DNA of 64,000 nt from Zizania palustris (GCA_019279435.1 JAAALK010000285.1:65892865-65956864); one strand, 5' to 3'; positions 10,149 to 19,786 are shown, numbered from the stretch's first letter. Made by a program: numbers and translations. Notes: a model not told the origin generated them from the sequence alone.

Positions 10149-10580
10149 TCAAAGACCTCTCCGATCTCTAGAGCTAAGGTTGGAACGGCTAGTTCGAGTG
10201 CCAGGAGTTCTAACAACTTTACGTTTAACTCTCTTGCCTCCCTTCGAAGCTCTAAAGTCCTTCTGTTCTTGTTGAAGCTCGGCCCATGTTCGAAGCCGTT
10301 CGGGGCTCCTTTCCCAACTTCCAAGTTCTTCAGGCTTTTTATCTCGAGCTTCATCTTCGTCTTCGGACCATATAACGTCTTCAGAAGACGAAGTGTCCAA
10401 GTTAACCTCTTTTTCTTCCTCTTTAATATAAGATAATATATCTTTGCCTACTTCGGCAGTAATAGCACCGGAGCTATCCCGAGGGCGTTTATAAGCTTTT
10501 AGAAGATCGAAGGTAGCCCATAATGAGCGAAGTTCGTCGTTAATGTCTAACACTTCGATATCTTCCATATGAGGCAAAGC
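10149..10580 (-). pseudogene. Last exon of antisense gene, element A
   Basis: Begins at the acceptor ATTTTTAG and reads ALPHMEDIEVLDINDELRSL, then an acidic patch (IKEEEKEVNLDTSSSEDV) and a basic serine/arginine tail (KGGKRVKRKVVRTPGTRTSR). The same architecture is encoded at 45474-45967 (C) and 14411-14887 (E). The charged tail suggests nucleic-acid or chromatin contact; this is inference. In the frame conserved with C and E the end lies near 10104. Confidence 0.65.
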
Positions 10581-10667
10581 CTAAAAATATGATAAACAAA
10601 TTTTCATTGATAAATGTACATAAGCACAAAGCTTTACATAGTCAAAAATCCTAAGATATATCTAAAC

Positions 10668-11495
10668 CTGTGGATTTGGAGGAGGCTGACTGCTTGAAGC
10701 TTGGGTCCGAGCTTGCTTCTGGCGTTGTCCTTCGTCTATCTAGGCCTTGATCGCAGAGCGACCTTCGGCTCTCCATGAAGTTTGGAAGGCTCGCCAGGCA
10801 GCAGCCACACCTTCGGAAGGAGTCAGAAGTTGCTCGTCGTCGAAGGTAATTGGGCCCTCTCCTGCGCCCAGAGTTATCGATCGGCCCAGATTCTCGTAAT
10901 AACGAAGTAGGCCAACAACAGCCACTTGTCCGGAGAGTTCTCCATAGCGAATGCCTGCTATCTTCATTTGCTTCGCTACGCCTTGAATCCTTTTCAACTG
11001 GCGCAGAAGAGAAATGTTATCATCAGAAGGAAGTGTTCCGGTAGTACCGAAGTACTCCAGAACACCTAGCAGTTGATTCATAACATCCGCAGCTACCTTC
11101 TCGGACTTCAGCTTATCTTCGATTAGCACATCCTTCGCCGAAGTTACTTCTTCCAGAATTCCGGAAAGTCTAGCAGTCTCTGTAGTCAAGGAATTCTTTT
11201 GGTTCAAAAGCTGGCTAGCTTCCTCTTGAAGTCTGACAAGCTCGGTCCCCGCAGTAGCGTGCTCCGCCCGCATTCTTTCAATTTCTGCTCGAAGCACAAT
11301 TCTTTCTGCTTCGAGCTCCTTATTCGCAGCCTCCAAACTTTGTCTGGCCCTGCGCTCCATTGACACTATACTATCCATCTGAACCACTCGGCCTTCGGAA
11401 ATAGTGAGATTTCGTTGAAGAGTTTCGTTTTCCTCTAGAAGGCGAGTGATTTCTCATTCATTTGATATATTCGCAGCTCGGGCCAAGACTGTTTG
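10668..11495 (-). pseudogene. Coiled-coil exon of antisense gene, element A
   Basis: The exon reads QTVLARAANISNE*EITRLL and then a long heptad-rich helix (SMERRARQSLEAANKELEAE; ERMRAEHATAGTELVRLQEE) followed by a globular stretch (LGVLEYFGTTGTLPSDDN; SGQVAVVGLLRYYENLG; AAAWRAFQTSWRAEGRSAIK). One TGA and one TAG (10738-10740) interrupt the frame. The homologous exon in C is 46053-46901 with about the same length. The helix suggests oligomerisation. Confidence 0.65.
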
Positions 11496-11568
11496 CTGCG
11501 AAAAGAAAAAATCAAGGTAAGAAATTATTTGTATGTAAACTTAATGTTATTTCACAGATGCTTCGTAC

Positions 11569-12005
11569 CTGGTAGGCTGCGCGCTCCATAGCAGCGTTAA
11601 GCTCCGAGCTCTTCGCCTCGCTCAGAATGGCCACCAAGTTCGTCTCCCCAATGTCGCGACTAGCTCGATCCAAAGGCTCGAGCAAAGTCCGAAGACCAGT
11701 TCTTTGCTCTAAGAAAGGAGCTAGAAGGGGGAGCATACTTATCGCTTGTTGGTCATCTTCGTTTAATGAAGGGCCGGAGTGTTTGCATGTAGTCTTCGGA
11801 GCCCCCGGAGACTGACCCCCCTCGGTAGATTGACTCTCGTCTGTCGACTCAGACGGAGTTGATCTGGAGCTCGCAGCAGGGAGGGAGTCTATATTTCTTT
11901 TGCCTCTTCCAGGCCCCATTTGAGTGGCTCTTGGGATTGGCTCCGAAGTCGTCGAAGGTCCAGGGATTATATCTTCTTGACAGACCTCTTCCACAGAAGT
12001 GGACT
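11569..12005 (-). pseudogene. Linker exon of antisense gene, element A
   Basis: From the acceptor at 12006 it reads ESTSVEEVCQEDIIPGPST, a low-complexity Ser/Thr/Gln linker, then DDQQAISMLPLLAPFLEQ and DRASRDIGETNLVAILSEAK, and ends AAYQ at the donor GTACG. The C copy (46975-47411) has the same helical ending (LLAPFLERRTGLRALLEPL). No known domain is recognised. Confidence 0.6.
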
Positions 12006-12076
12006 CTGTAAAAACAAAACTATTATACATCGTATAAATACGCAAAATAAACATAAAAGAATTATTCGAAGTTTAC

Positions 12077-12714
12077 CTTCGACATTATGGCGAGGAGTAA
12101 TCATTAGACTGTTTGGCAGATCGAAGGCGAGATCTTCGTCCGAATCAGCCGTCAAATCTTCGACTGCAGGAACATTTTCCTGGACAGTCCTTGTTGCCTC
12201 TTCAGGAATCGAAGTCATAGTGACTTTGACTCCACTCTCATCCACAGGAACTTCGTCCTGAGCTAAATCCTCTTGAACTGCCGAAGTCCTTGGATGCTCA
12301 AGGTTATCTCGAGACTCCGGCACGTTCGCAGGTACATCGGCTTGTGCAGTCCTTTGAGATGCATCTTCGTCTATCAGACGCACAAGCAACCTCCCTTCGT
12401 CCTCTTGGGAGTCAGAGACTGAAGCTCTTGGGCTCGAAGGTGCTGGATTCTTTGGTTTCCGAGCCACCTTCTTGACCAGAGTCTTGGCGGAGCTCGAAGT
12501 CCAAGCTTCGGCTTTCCTCTTTTTGGGTCCTTTCTCCGAAGGCACCCAATCCATCAAAGGGGGGGAGTGATTTCCAGCATTCCCCACACTCTGTTAAATC
12601 GTTCCCAACTCCCGACCAACTTGATTCTCCATTCTTTTTTTATCGGAGTTGGAGCACCCAAAATCTTCTCCGAAGCCCGTACGATTTGCTCCGAAGTAAT
12701 AGGGGCTGAAGAAG
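12077..12714 (-). pseudogene. Second retained exon of antisense gene, element A
   Basis: Starts after acceptor TTTTTAG with SAPITSEQIVRASEKILG and WRIKLVGSWERFNRVWGML. It then shifts frame at a run of seven G (plus strand about 12560-12566) into WVPSEKGPKKRKAEAWTS, a basic nuclear-localisation-like patch, and an acidic tail (EDLTADSDEDLAFDLPNS). It ends at donor GTAAAC. In C the two halves share one frame but with a TAG between them. Confidence 0.6.
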
Positions 12715-12783
12715 CTAAAAAATGAATTAAGTTAGTTACTTCTTCAAATCAATATGCATAATATATGTTGTTTTTGAGGTTAC

Positions 12784-12939
12784 CTGTAGGGCTCGAAGTC
12801 GAAGTAATTTTTCGGAGACCGCCTTCCGAATCCTCTTCGAAGATGATAGGCCAGTTGGCCATCAATGGAGGGATTTGTAACCCGAGGAACTCTTCGGCTA
12901 AGTCTCGCATGCTCAACCTTCGACTGATCTTCTGAAGTA
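12784..12939 (-). pseudogene. Truncated upstream exon of antisense gene, element A
   Basis: The minus strand encodes RLSMRDLAEEFLGLQIPPLM and ANWPIIFEEDSEGGLRKIT up to donor GTAACC at 12783. It matches the C exon 48212-48836 but is cut at about 12939 by the junction to element E. The larger minus-strand open frame reaching 13006 runs into foreign DNA. Confidence 0.65.
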
Positions 12940-13546
12940 GGCTTTCAAAGCATTCTGCAAAGAATTGGGAGTCCAACTCTGCTTCGCAGCGGTTCGGCAC
13001 ACGCAATCAAATGGGGCGGTGGAGCGGTCTAACGGACATATACTCTCTGGCCTTAACAAGCGCATCGTCGTCTTAGCTAAGGGATTATGGCCTGATGAGC
13101 TCCCAAAGATCTTGTGGTCTATTCGGACCACAACCTCCCATGCCACCGGGTTTACCCCGTTTCGGCTCCTTTTCGGCGACGAAGCTATGACCCCGACGGA
13201 GATCCAGGCTGGCTCGATGCGAGTCACGTCGCCCGAGAGTGATCAAGAATGCGCCATCTCCCTCGAAATCGCGGAGGAGACACGGTTCCGAGCCGTCGCT
13301 AACCTCTCACAATACCAACAAGAAACGAAGGGGTGGTACGACCCCAAGGTCAAGCGCAGCGAGTTCCAGCCGGGGCACCTCGTCCTGCGCGCTGTGGCCG
13401 CCCCGACAAAGCTGGGCAACAAGTGGGAAGGTCCGTACATCGTGTCCGACTCCGGGCGTCCGGGCTCCTATCGACTCGCTTCCTTGGAAGGCGAGGAATT
13501 GAAGCACACTTGGCATGCGGAGCACCTGAAGCGTTATTTCGCATAG
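12940..13546 (+). pseudogene. pol: C-terminal integrase fragment, element E
   Basis: The frame runs from FKAFCKELGVQLCFAAVRH through SNGAVERSNGHILSG (catalytic Glu), GFTPFRLLFGDEAMTP and LGNKWEGPYIVS to KHTWHAEHLKRYFA and a TAG. It is open throughout, but the first two catalytic Asp residues lie in the missing part. It aligns without gaps to the integrases at 8401-9279 and 44083-44736. The usable start is just the junction with A; the apparent start codon at 12965 has no meaning. Confidence 0.85.
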
Positions 13547-13680
13547 TTACAAAATTGTATTCCGCTGATTGGCTAGCGCCAGCTGCTCTTGTATTCAATC
13601 TCCAATTCAATAAAACCATTAGGTGAATATTTTTGACCAAGGTGGACGCACCACGGTACCAAAGCATAGTTTCACCAAGT

Positions 13681-14231
13681 GAATCAGCTTCCGAGCTCCA
13701 GCTCGACGCGCCCTAAATCGGCTTTTGAGCTCCGGCTCGACGCGCCCTAAATCGGCTTCCGAGCTCCGGCTCGACGTGCCCTAAATCGGGTTCCGAGCTC
13801 TGGCTCGACGCGCCCTAAACCGGGTTCCGAGCTTCGGCTCGACGCACCCTCAAACCGGCTTCCGAGCTCCGGCTCGACGCGCCCTAAACCGGGTTCTGAG
13901 CTCTAGATCGACGCACCCTCAAACCGGCTTTCGAGCTCTAGCTCGACGCGCCCTAAACCGGGTTCCGAGCTCCGGCTCGATGGTCCCTCAAACCGGCTTC
14001 TGAGCCCTGGCTCGATGCGCCCTAAATCGGTTCCGAGCTCCGGCTCGACGCGCCCTAAATCGGGTTCCGAGCTCTGGCTCGACGTGCCCTAAACTGGGTT
14101 CCGAGCTCTGGCTCGACGCACACTCCAATCGGGTTCCGAGCTCCGGCTCGACGTGTCCTACATCAGGTTCCGGGCTCCGGCTCGACGCGCCCTATATCGG
14201 GTTCCGAGCTCCGACTCGAAGCACCCTCCGC
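13681..14231 (+). repeat. 34-35 bp tandem repeat array (16 units), element E
   Basis: Units have the form TTCCGAGCTCCGGCTCGACG plus CGCCCTAAATCGGG, with period 34-35 bp. I count 16 copies of the GAGCTC/GAGCTT core. It lies just 3' of the integrase, the same place as the 60-bp array of A and C, but with unrelated sequence. Confidence 0.9.
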
Positions 14232-14410
14232 CATTCAGTACAACTAAATTATCCCGCCTTCCTCATAGCTGATTTGCGCCAGTCAGCAAACCGTCTACCC
14301 GCAACAGAGGGGGAGGGAAAGGAGCAAGGAGGAAGGCTTCGATCATATACATCGTCAATACAACATGCAGCACACAGTGTTTGTTGCAGATCAAAAGAAA
14401 GAGAGAGAGA

Positions 14411-14887
14411 TTAAGAGAAGTCTTCATCCAAGCCAAGCAGGAACTGGAGGACCTTTCGGTCTGACGAACTGCCCGGGCTGGAGCCCGCCCGAGGCCGGGG
14501 CTCCGGCGCTGCTCGTGTAGACTTCTCCTTCCTCTTCTGCCTTTTCTCCTCTTTCTTTTGGGCGCGGAAGATCCTCTAGTCTTCTTGTAGTTGAGCCCAG
14601 CTGCGCAGATTTTCTCCTTCGGAAAGCGCTCCGCCCGGACCAGCTTCCGTGTCGGACCAGTCCACCAGTTCAGGAGACGAAGACGGGGCTCGGGGTTCTT
14701 TCTCTTCTTCCTTAACAAAGCTCAGAACCCCTTGGAGAATGTCAGGGTCCGCATGCCCATCGCTACCCTGAGGAAGGGCGAAGCGCGCGGGCCGATTCGC
14801 CCTCAGGGCTTCAAGAATAGCCCATCGGTGCCGAAGAGCATCATAAAGCTCGAGTACCTCAATGTCGCGATCACAAGCATAGACACC
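14411..14887 (-). pseudogene. Last exon of antisense gene, element E
   Basis: After an acceptor TTACTCAG at 14888 the minus strand reads GVYACDRDIEVLELYDALRH, an acidic stretch (FVKEEEKEPRAPSSSPELVD; WSDTEAGPGGALSEGENLRS), a TAG after WAQLQED, then a basic tail and an end at LGLDEDFS. Exon start, order and ending match the copies at 10149-10580 and 45474-45967 despite low sequence identity. Confidence 0.65.
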
Positions 14888-14980
14888 CTGAGTAATCCCC
14901 AAAGTATTCTTTATTAATACATGAATAAGTTTCTAAACTATTACAGGGTATGCAGCATGAAGATCCTAAGGGAATTACAC

Positions 14981-15488
14981 CTTCGGGTCTGGTTGGCGTG
15001 CCGGGGCCGAAGGCCTCGAAGGGGCCGAAGGGTCGCTAGAACGAAGCGCCTCCTCCAACCAAGGTCTAATCGCTTCGGGGCCCTCGGTTTGCCAAGTCAC
15101 CTTGAGCGCGTGCCAGGATTGGACTACCGCCGGACTCGGTGACCGGAGGTGGTCCCCCCCGAAGGTGATGGGATGCGAGCTCGAAGATGAAGGAAGAGGG
15201 AGGTCGAACGACTCGAGGTGCCGGAGGATCCCGAAGGCGGCTACCCGGGCCGATACCTCACTGTACTTCGACACGGTGACGCTTATTTGCTGAACGGCGG
15301 CCTGGATAAACTTTATCCGGCGGACAAGGGGCTCCCGGGCGACATCAAAAGCAGCGCACCCAGTGCCGTAGTGCGCCAGTGTTCTCCGGAGTGACACTGC
15401 AGTGTCGGCCGCCGTCTTCTCCCCCTGGGCGAGCGCCTCGGCCATCTCCTTGTTTCGGGTAAGGAGGTCCACCTCGGTCCGCTCCAGC
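14981..15488 (-). pseudogene. Coiled-coil exon of antisense gene, element E (truncated)
   Basis: The minus strand encodes RTEVDLLTRNKEMAEALAQG, RRTLAHYGTGCAAFDVAREP, VAAFGILRHLESFDLPLPS and a Pro/Ala-rich end, up to donor GTGTAAT at 14980. It is the homologue of 10668-11495. The 5' end is lost at the junction with F's LTR at about 15489. The open frame continues to 15619 only because LTR sequence happens to be open, giving a chimeric N-terminus. Confidence 0.6.
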
Positions 15489-15634
15489 TGGTCTGACCCG
15501 ACCCATTGGGCCAGTCTAACCGGGCATGGCCAGTTGGACCGGCATGTGCCAGGGAAGGCATATTTTCGGCCCAAATTACCAAAAATTGATATTTTTATAA
15601 TTTTAACCATTAATGCCAAATTGTGGTGTCAACA
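15489..15634 (-). repeat. Truncated 3' LTR of element F
   Basis: Matches 20376-20548 (TGGTCTGACC, CATTGGGCCAGTCT, GGAAGGCATATTTTC and the AT-rich end) and ends TGTCAACA at 15634. The first ~1.4 kb of the LTR is missing. Confidence 0.85.
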
Positions 15635-15887
15635 CATGCCCCCTGCCTTTTATCAAACTTAATGAGCTAAAAGCCCAACGAGCCACAGGCGGTATTCCGC
15701 ATATTCTTTATTTGTTCACCTACCATAAATCGCCCATCTATTGACTCGGAATTTGTGAAATCCTGAGGACGATTTGCATAACTCAATATAAATTCACGAA
15801 CTAGGGGACTAAGTGTCGAATTCCTCTATCAACTCGGCCTTCAATATTCTTATTAGTTTTGCCCCCAGTCCTTGTGGGATCTATTCT
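15635..15887. other. 3' noncoding and candidate polypurine tract of element F
   Basis: Next to the LTR the minus strand reads AAAAGGCAGGGGGCATG, a purine-rich stretch fitting a polypurine tract. No gene is visible in the rest. Confidence 0.5.
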
Positions 15888-16106
15888 TTACTCAACGAGG
15901 CTAGAAGCTGGCTCTTCAACCAACTTCGGTCTCCACACCTGTCGCGGTCCTACTAAAGCTTTGGATTCGTTGAGCAAATTACCCTTGAACTCTTTGGACT
16001 TTTTCTCTTTAAGATGTTCGACCCGAAGACATTGTAGGCGTCTCTTTTGAGACTTGGTCATTCCCGGAGGTGCCCACGACGGTAGCAGCTTCGATCCCGG
16101 GGCCAC
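15888..16106 (-). pseudogene. Gag-pol linker fragment of element F
   Basis: The minus strand encodes LLPSWAPPGMTKSQKRRLQC with a lysine-rich continuation, the homologue of 2356-2565 in G. In G a protease follows; here the reading frame runs out near 15780 and the 3' LTR follows. This locates the deletion that removed pol. The apparent start is not a real initiation site. Confidence 0.6.
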
Positions 16107-16229
16107 AAACTTACTCCTGGAATTTTTGGCCGAATGAGAAGTACCTAAATCGGCCTCGACAATTTTGCGTTGACTATAAATATCTTCCTATACACTGCCG
16201 GTCCGACCAGTCGTGCTGGGCCGGTTAGA

Positions 16230-16970
16230 CTAGCTATTGCCAGGAATATGACAAAGGGTGGTCAAACCGGCCATAGTAGGTCGGTCAGACTGGTGCACTA
16301 TGGTTAGTCGGACTGGTACTAAGGCGGCAGTCGGACCGACAACTGTACCTTCAGCGGTCTTCTCATCGTCGCCTCCGTCTTGCTCCGGGAGGACTTCTTT
16401 AAGGGTTGGGTCGTAGTATGTACCTATCTTGTCAACGATGATTGCTTCATTGTGTTTACATCCTCGATCCTTTCCCTTCATGTTCGAAGACCTAGGCCGA
16501 CTCTTTTGAGCACAACCATATCCTTGCTTATTTCTCGATCTCTCCGTATTTGCTGTTTCTCGGTGGAGTGGCATTTGGGGCGGTGAGACCGGCATCCATG
16601 GGGTGAAGTATTGAAAAGGACGATCGTATTGGGGCGTTGGGCATGCCCCCCATGACATCATCAGAAAACCATATGAATAGAATGTCATTAAAGCTTCCAA
16701 TGACTGATGACTATTACCAAATCCTTTCTCAAAAGATGAATTTGGTCTTTCCACATTATTGGGCCAATTATTTGCTCTTTGTTTGGCCACATGATCATAC
16801 TTCTTTAATAGCGCATCAAAAGTAACTCTCGGTCGCCTAGCCATCTTGTCACCAAGCGTCTTCTCTTTGTCCGTAGAATTATGTGTATTCGACCGAGTCT
16901 CTTCAACTACAATATTCTTTCCTTTATTTGATTCGGCTTGATCAGGCCGAATCAACACTTTGCATTGCAA
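16230..16970 (-). pseudogene. Gag C-terminal / linker region of element F
   Basis: A 246-codon open frame. It is charged and low in hydrophobics, with KMARRPRVTFDALLKKYDHV, a Pro/Tyr/Met-rich stretch, and HNEAIIVDKIGTYYDPTLKE near the end. The first block is typical of the region after the Cys/His segment in this Gypsy group. No enzyme motif is present. It likely belongs to the gag-to-protease linker; the start is preceded by a stop, so the gag frame was continuous but is now broken. Confidence 0.55.
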
Positions 16971-16989
16971 TAAATACTAAGTAGAGAAG

Positions 16990-18032
16990 GATAATTCTCA
17001 AACTTCAATCATCCTTCGTTGATGGCCAATTGAATTTGTTGGTGGAAAACATAACATTTATTTATAGTATGAGTATAAGAGTCATGCCACTTACAGTATG
17101 TACGACCTCCTAGTTCTTCCACAGATAGGATGATTTGGTCTTCACGCACCTTGATCTGTCCTTTCCCAAAAAGATAGTCAAATATTTTATCGCACTTGGT
17201 TAGATCAAGGTATACTTACCTCTTGGACTCTTTCGAGGTGTTGGCTTCGAACTATCACACATGACGGATATCCCTCATCAGTCCAAGTCCATTCGGTTGT
17301 ATAGACATCAAATTTCTTACTCTTGCCAGATGATCGCTCACCGGCATTCTTTTCTAAGTCATCCTTAGATTCGCCCTTGTCCACGACTCGGCTTTCAATA
17401 GCCAGAGCACTTCACAATACTTGACCTATATCCAAGAAAGTCTGACCATGCATGGCTTCTCTAATGTGGTCAAGCAAACCGTCAAGTACAAGATCAGCCA
17501 AGTCTTTATCACTAATAGTCAAGTAAAAGTATCGGCTTTTGCTATCTAGAAACCTTTGCATGTAAGAATTAATGGTCTCACTAGTTTGCTATTTAACCGA
17601 CCTCAAGATAGCTATATGACACTCTATATTTTTAGGAGGGAAACATGTACGAAACCCCTGCTCTAATTGGGCCCAAGTATGCATGGAATTCGGCAGGAGC
17701 GATGAAAACCATGTGGAAGCTGTGCCGGAAAGCAACAGAGAAAACAACCTAAGATTCACAGCATCTGATCCACTAGCTTCCCCACACTGTGCTAAGAACT
17801 GGCCTATGTGCTCTAGGGTGGTCTTACTACCTTCACCATCAAATTTTTTAAATTCGGGCACCCTAAAGCCCTGTGGGTATGAGATGGTGTCAAAGTAATC
17901 AGGGTTTGGCTTTTGATAAACCCTACCCCATCTTTTAGGTGTCCAACCCGCAACCTCTCTAAATAGTGCATGAATCCGCTCATTAGGGTCATATAAGCCT
18001 CCTACCTGCGTGCGTCTCTCGTGTGGGGTCAT
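16990..18032 (-). pseudogene. gag: gag core domain of element F
   Basis: From 18032 the minus strand reads MTPHERRTQVGGLYDPNERI, YPQGFRVPEFKKFDGEGSKT, HIGQFLAQCGEASGSDAVNL, RLFSLLLSGTASTWFSSLLP and WAQLEQGFRTCFPPKNIE, the retrotransposon gag domain, up to a TAA at 17589. The frame continues (QTSETINSYMQRFLDSKSRY, LADLVLDGLLDHIREAM) and, after breaks, gives GRTYCKWHDSYTHTINKC at about 17110-17050, a Cys/His RNA-binding segment. Gag would build the particle. The copy carries at least one nonsense codon and later frame breaks. Confidence 0.8.
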
Positions 18033-18077
18033 GACACGCAGTGGTATATCATGGTGTTGGCCATGCGGCTCCTCCTC

Positions 18078-18464
18078 TCATGGTGGTTTGCGATATGCGA
18101 CGTCATCGGGCCTATGCGGGTGTGCAGGAGAGAGTGGCATAGCCACGGGTGGAGGCGGTGTGTAGTCGGTGGTATGGGTGGTCTGACCAGCCATAAGGTC
18201 GGTCTGGCCGATTGTATAATGACCGGTCGGACAGGCCTGATGGACGGTCAGACCGAGCATTGTTGATGGTGTGGTGGCACTAGGGTTAAATGCTGTAGAA
18301 TTGAACGCACTGGTCAAACCAGCCTGGTCTAGTCGGTCAGACCGACCATGTTCAGCCAGTCGGACCAGACAACTAAGTCTGGTCTGACCGGCCAGGGTCA
18401 GAGGGGCTTCGTCCATGAAAGTCATGGTCGCTGACGTGGTCTCTCTCCCGGTGCTCCCATCCAT
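18078..18464 (-). pseudogene. Variable gag linker of element F
   Basis: A 128-codon open frame of low complexity whose peptide repeats GLTG/GRSDRLDQ-like blocks. The DNA contains many copies of GGTCGGACCGG-like words also present in F's LTR and in G. It lies between gag N-terminus and gag core, in step with a hypervariable linker. No domain is recognised. Confidence 0.5.
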
Positions 18465-18640
18465 CCTACTATGTACACGATGAACAAGGGAAGCGTTGTT
18501 AATTGTAGTAGGGGAATCGGCTTAGGGAAAACTGAATCTTCTAAACATCGCATCTATCTTAGAGGCTACTTTGGGAGCCACGTGCTTCATGTGTTTGTCA
18601 AATGCAGCGTTAACCTCTTGGTTCACCTTACAAACTATCC

Positions 18641-18910
18641 TTATTCAAGGTCCGAGGGAAAGAGGGGAGGATTTGATTTTACCTTAGCCGGGGTGGTGAT
18701 GGTGACGGATCTCGCGTTGCCCTTGACGAACGTGTCACCTATCTTGATGTATCTTGCAAGCATGCGATCTTGAAGTTTCTTCATCTTGGCTTCATGTTCT
18801 ACATGGTCCTCCTCCGAGAGATCCTCTAGGGCAATGGTACTAGAGTCATCGTCGTCCTCCATGTTCCCCGCCATGCTTGTTGGTACAGAAGGTACTGTCG
18901 ATGTAGTCAT
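18641..18910 (-). pseudogene. gag: gag N-terminus of element F
   Basis: The most plausible start is the ATG at 18910, 40 bp from the LTR, giving MTTSTVPSVPTSMAGNMEDD followed by an acidic stretch and HEAKMKKLQDRMLARYIKIG. The open frame extends to 18958 only through non-ATG codons overlapping the PBS and LTR edge. It stops at 18641. A short coiled segment is likely. Confidence 0.6.
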
Positions 18911-18924
18911 ACATGGCGCGTATG

Positions 18925-18942
18925 TCCACAGCGTAGTCGCCA
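18925..18942 (-). other. Primer binding site candidate of element F
   Basis: On the minus strand TGGCGACTACGCTGTGGA starts a few bases after the LTR end. Its TGGCGACT start is like the PBS of several grass Gypsy elements; I did not match it to a specific tRNA. Confidence 0.5.
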
Positions 18943-19381
18943 AAAAGTGTGTTGACACAAAAACGTGCCCCCAAACTTGGGTCGGATCGGCGATACCAAT
19001 GCGTGCGGATATTTAGGAGTAAACCCCTAAACACAGCACAACGCCGATGTCACGTTCCGACGAACCTTAAATAGTGGTAAGGGGATAACGGAGTCGCCAG
19101 GTAATCAAACAAATATTAAGAAATAAACTTCAATTAGCCGATGTGTGAGAAAATAGATAAAAGTAATAAAACCTAGTAAAACCGGCCAGAACAGGTCCGG
19201 TTCAACCGATGGTCCTGGCAGTCGGACCGACCAAGGGAAGTTAGTTGGACTGGCGATGAGGAGAATGGGCCGAAGGGGCTTCGGTGTGAAGAAGCCTCCG
19301 GCATGAAGTGTTGGCCGAAGAGGGCTCTGGCCTTCGGTGGGTCAGACCAGATTGTGAATCCCGGTCCAACCGAGGGTGTGC

Positions 19382-19786
19382 GAAGGGTTCCCTATGGAGT
19401 GCGTAGCGGAGACTATTGAAGGGGGGTTCGGTCTGACCGGCGTCCGACACCCGGTCGGACCAGAGGGTGCAGGTTCCCCTCGGGGGGTGGCCTCTGACAT
19501 TGATGTGGAGTGCCCCGAGGTCCTCTGCGAGGTCCGGTCGGATCAGCCTTGTACAACCGGTTGGACCGCTGCGTGTCGATGTGAAGGGTTCCCTACGGAG
19601 TGCGTCGCGGAGACAATCGAAGGGGGTTCAGTCTCCTAGATGCTCTGACCAGCGTCCGACGCTCGGTCGGACCAGAGGGTGCAGGTTCCCCCTGGGGGGT
19701 GGCCTCCGGCATTGATGCGGAGTGCCCCGAGGTCCTCTGCGAGGTCAAGTTGGATCAGCCTTGTACAGACGATCGGACCGCTGTGT
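19382..19786. repeat. Tandem duplication (~201 bp, two copies) inside LTR of F
   Basis: The block starting GAAGGGTTCCCTA at 19382 recurs at 19583, including GAGTGCCCCGAGGTCCTCTG and GGTCGGACCAGAGGGTGCAG. The two copies are roughly 90% alike. Confidence 0.8.

Larger units (their letters stand above)
3348..12939 (+). mobile_element. Element A: 3'-truncated Ty3/Gypsy element of the Tat lineage
   Basis: Order: 5' LTR, PBS, gag, protease, reverse transcriptase, RNase H, a second RNase H, integrase, tandem repeat region, and an antisense spliced gene on the minus strand. The second RNase H and the antisense additional gene 3' of pol are known hallmarks of the Tat lineage (Retand and Grande types). 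It is truncated at about 12939, where homology to element C stops and the integrase of element E begins. No 3' LTR is present. Pol has one short deletion frameshift and at least two stops, and gag has one stop, so it is inactive. The 5 bp before the LTR are GGCTG; the other duplication copy is missing. Confidence 0.85.
10104..12939 (-). pseudogene. Antisense multi-exon gene of element A (Tat-lineage antisense additional ORF)
   Basis: Five minus-strand exons join across consensus introns: 12939-12784 (5' end cut), 12714-12077, 12005-11569, 11495-10668 and 10580 to about 10104-10149. Introns (minus strand): 12783-12715 (GTAACC...TTTTTAG), 12076-12006 (GTAAAC...TTTTTACAG), 11568-11496 (GTACG...TTTTCGCAG) and 10667-10581 (GTTTAG...ATTTTTAG). 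All four are 69-87 nt and recur at matching places in element C. The product has a segment ending the 'gypsy type transposon'-like domain, a long acidic Ser/Pro linker, a coiled coil and an acidic then basic C-terminus. At least a homopolymer frameshift (near 12555) and stops in the coiled-coil exon break it. Antisense additional ORFs are known in this lineage; the function is not. Confidence 0.7.
12940..15488 (+). mobile_element. Element E: internal fragment of a second, GC-rich Tat-lineage Gypsy family
   Basis: The fragment holds the C-terminal integrase, a 34-bp tandem array and two exons of an antisense gene homologous to those of A and C. It begins and ends abruptly: at about 12940 it joins A, and at about 15489 it joins the LTR of F. 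GC content is clearly higher than in A, and protein identity to A and C is moderate, so it is a separate family. Confidence 0.75.

Noticed and set aside
10850..11044. Plus-strand frames opposite the coiled-coil exon
   Set aside because: They are shadows of the better supported minus-strand exon conserved in three elements.
12749..13006. Minus-strand frame of 85 codons across the A/E junction
   Set aside because: Its first part is antisense to E's integrase and its last part is the A antisense exon; the frame is an accident of the junction.
13681..14231. Regular 34-bp repeats resembling a CRISPR array
   Set aside because: Units are head-to-tail with no unique spacers, and the context is a plant retrotransposon.
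14263..14718. Minus-strand open frame of 151 codons with a basic stretch and a hydrophobic end
   Set aside because: Out of frame with the conserved antisense-gene exon it overlaps (14411-14887); the conserved frame is the better explanation.
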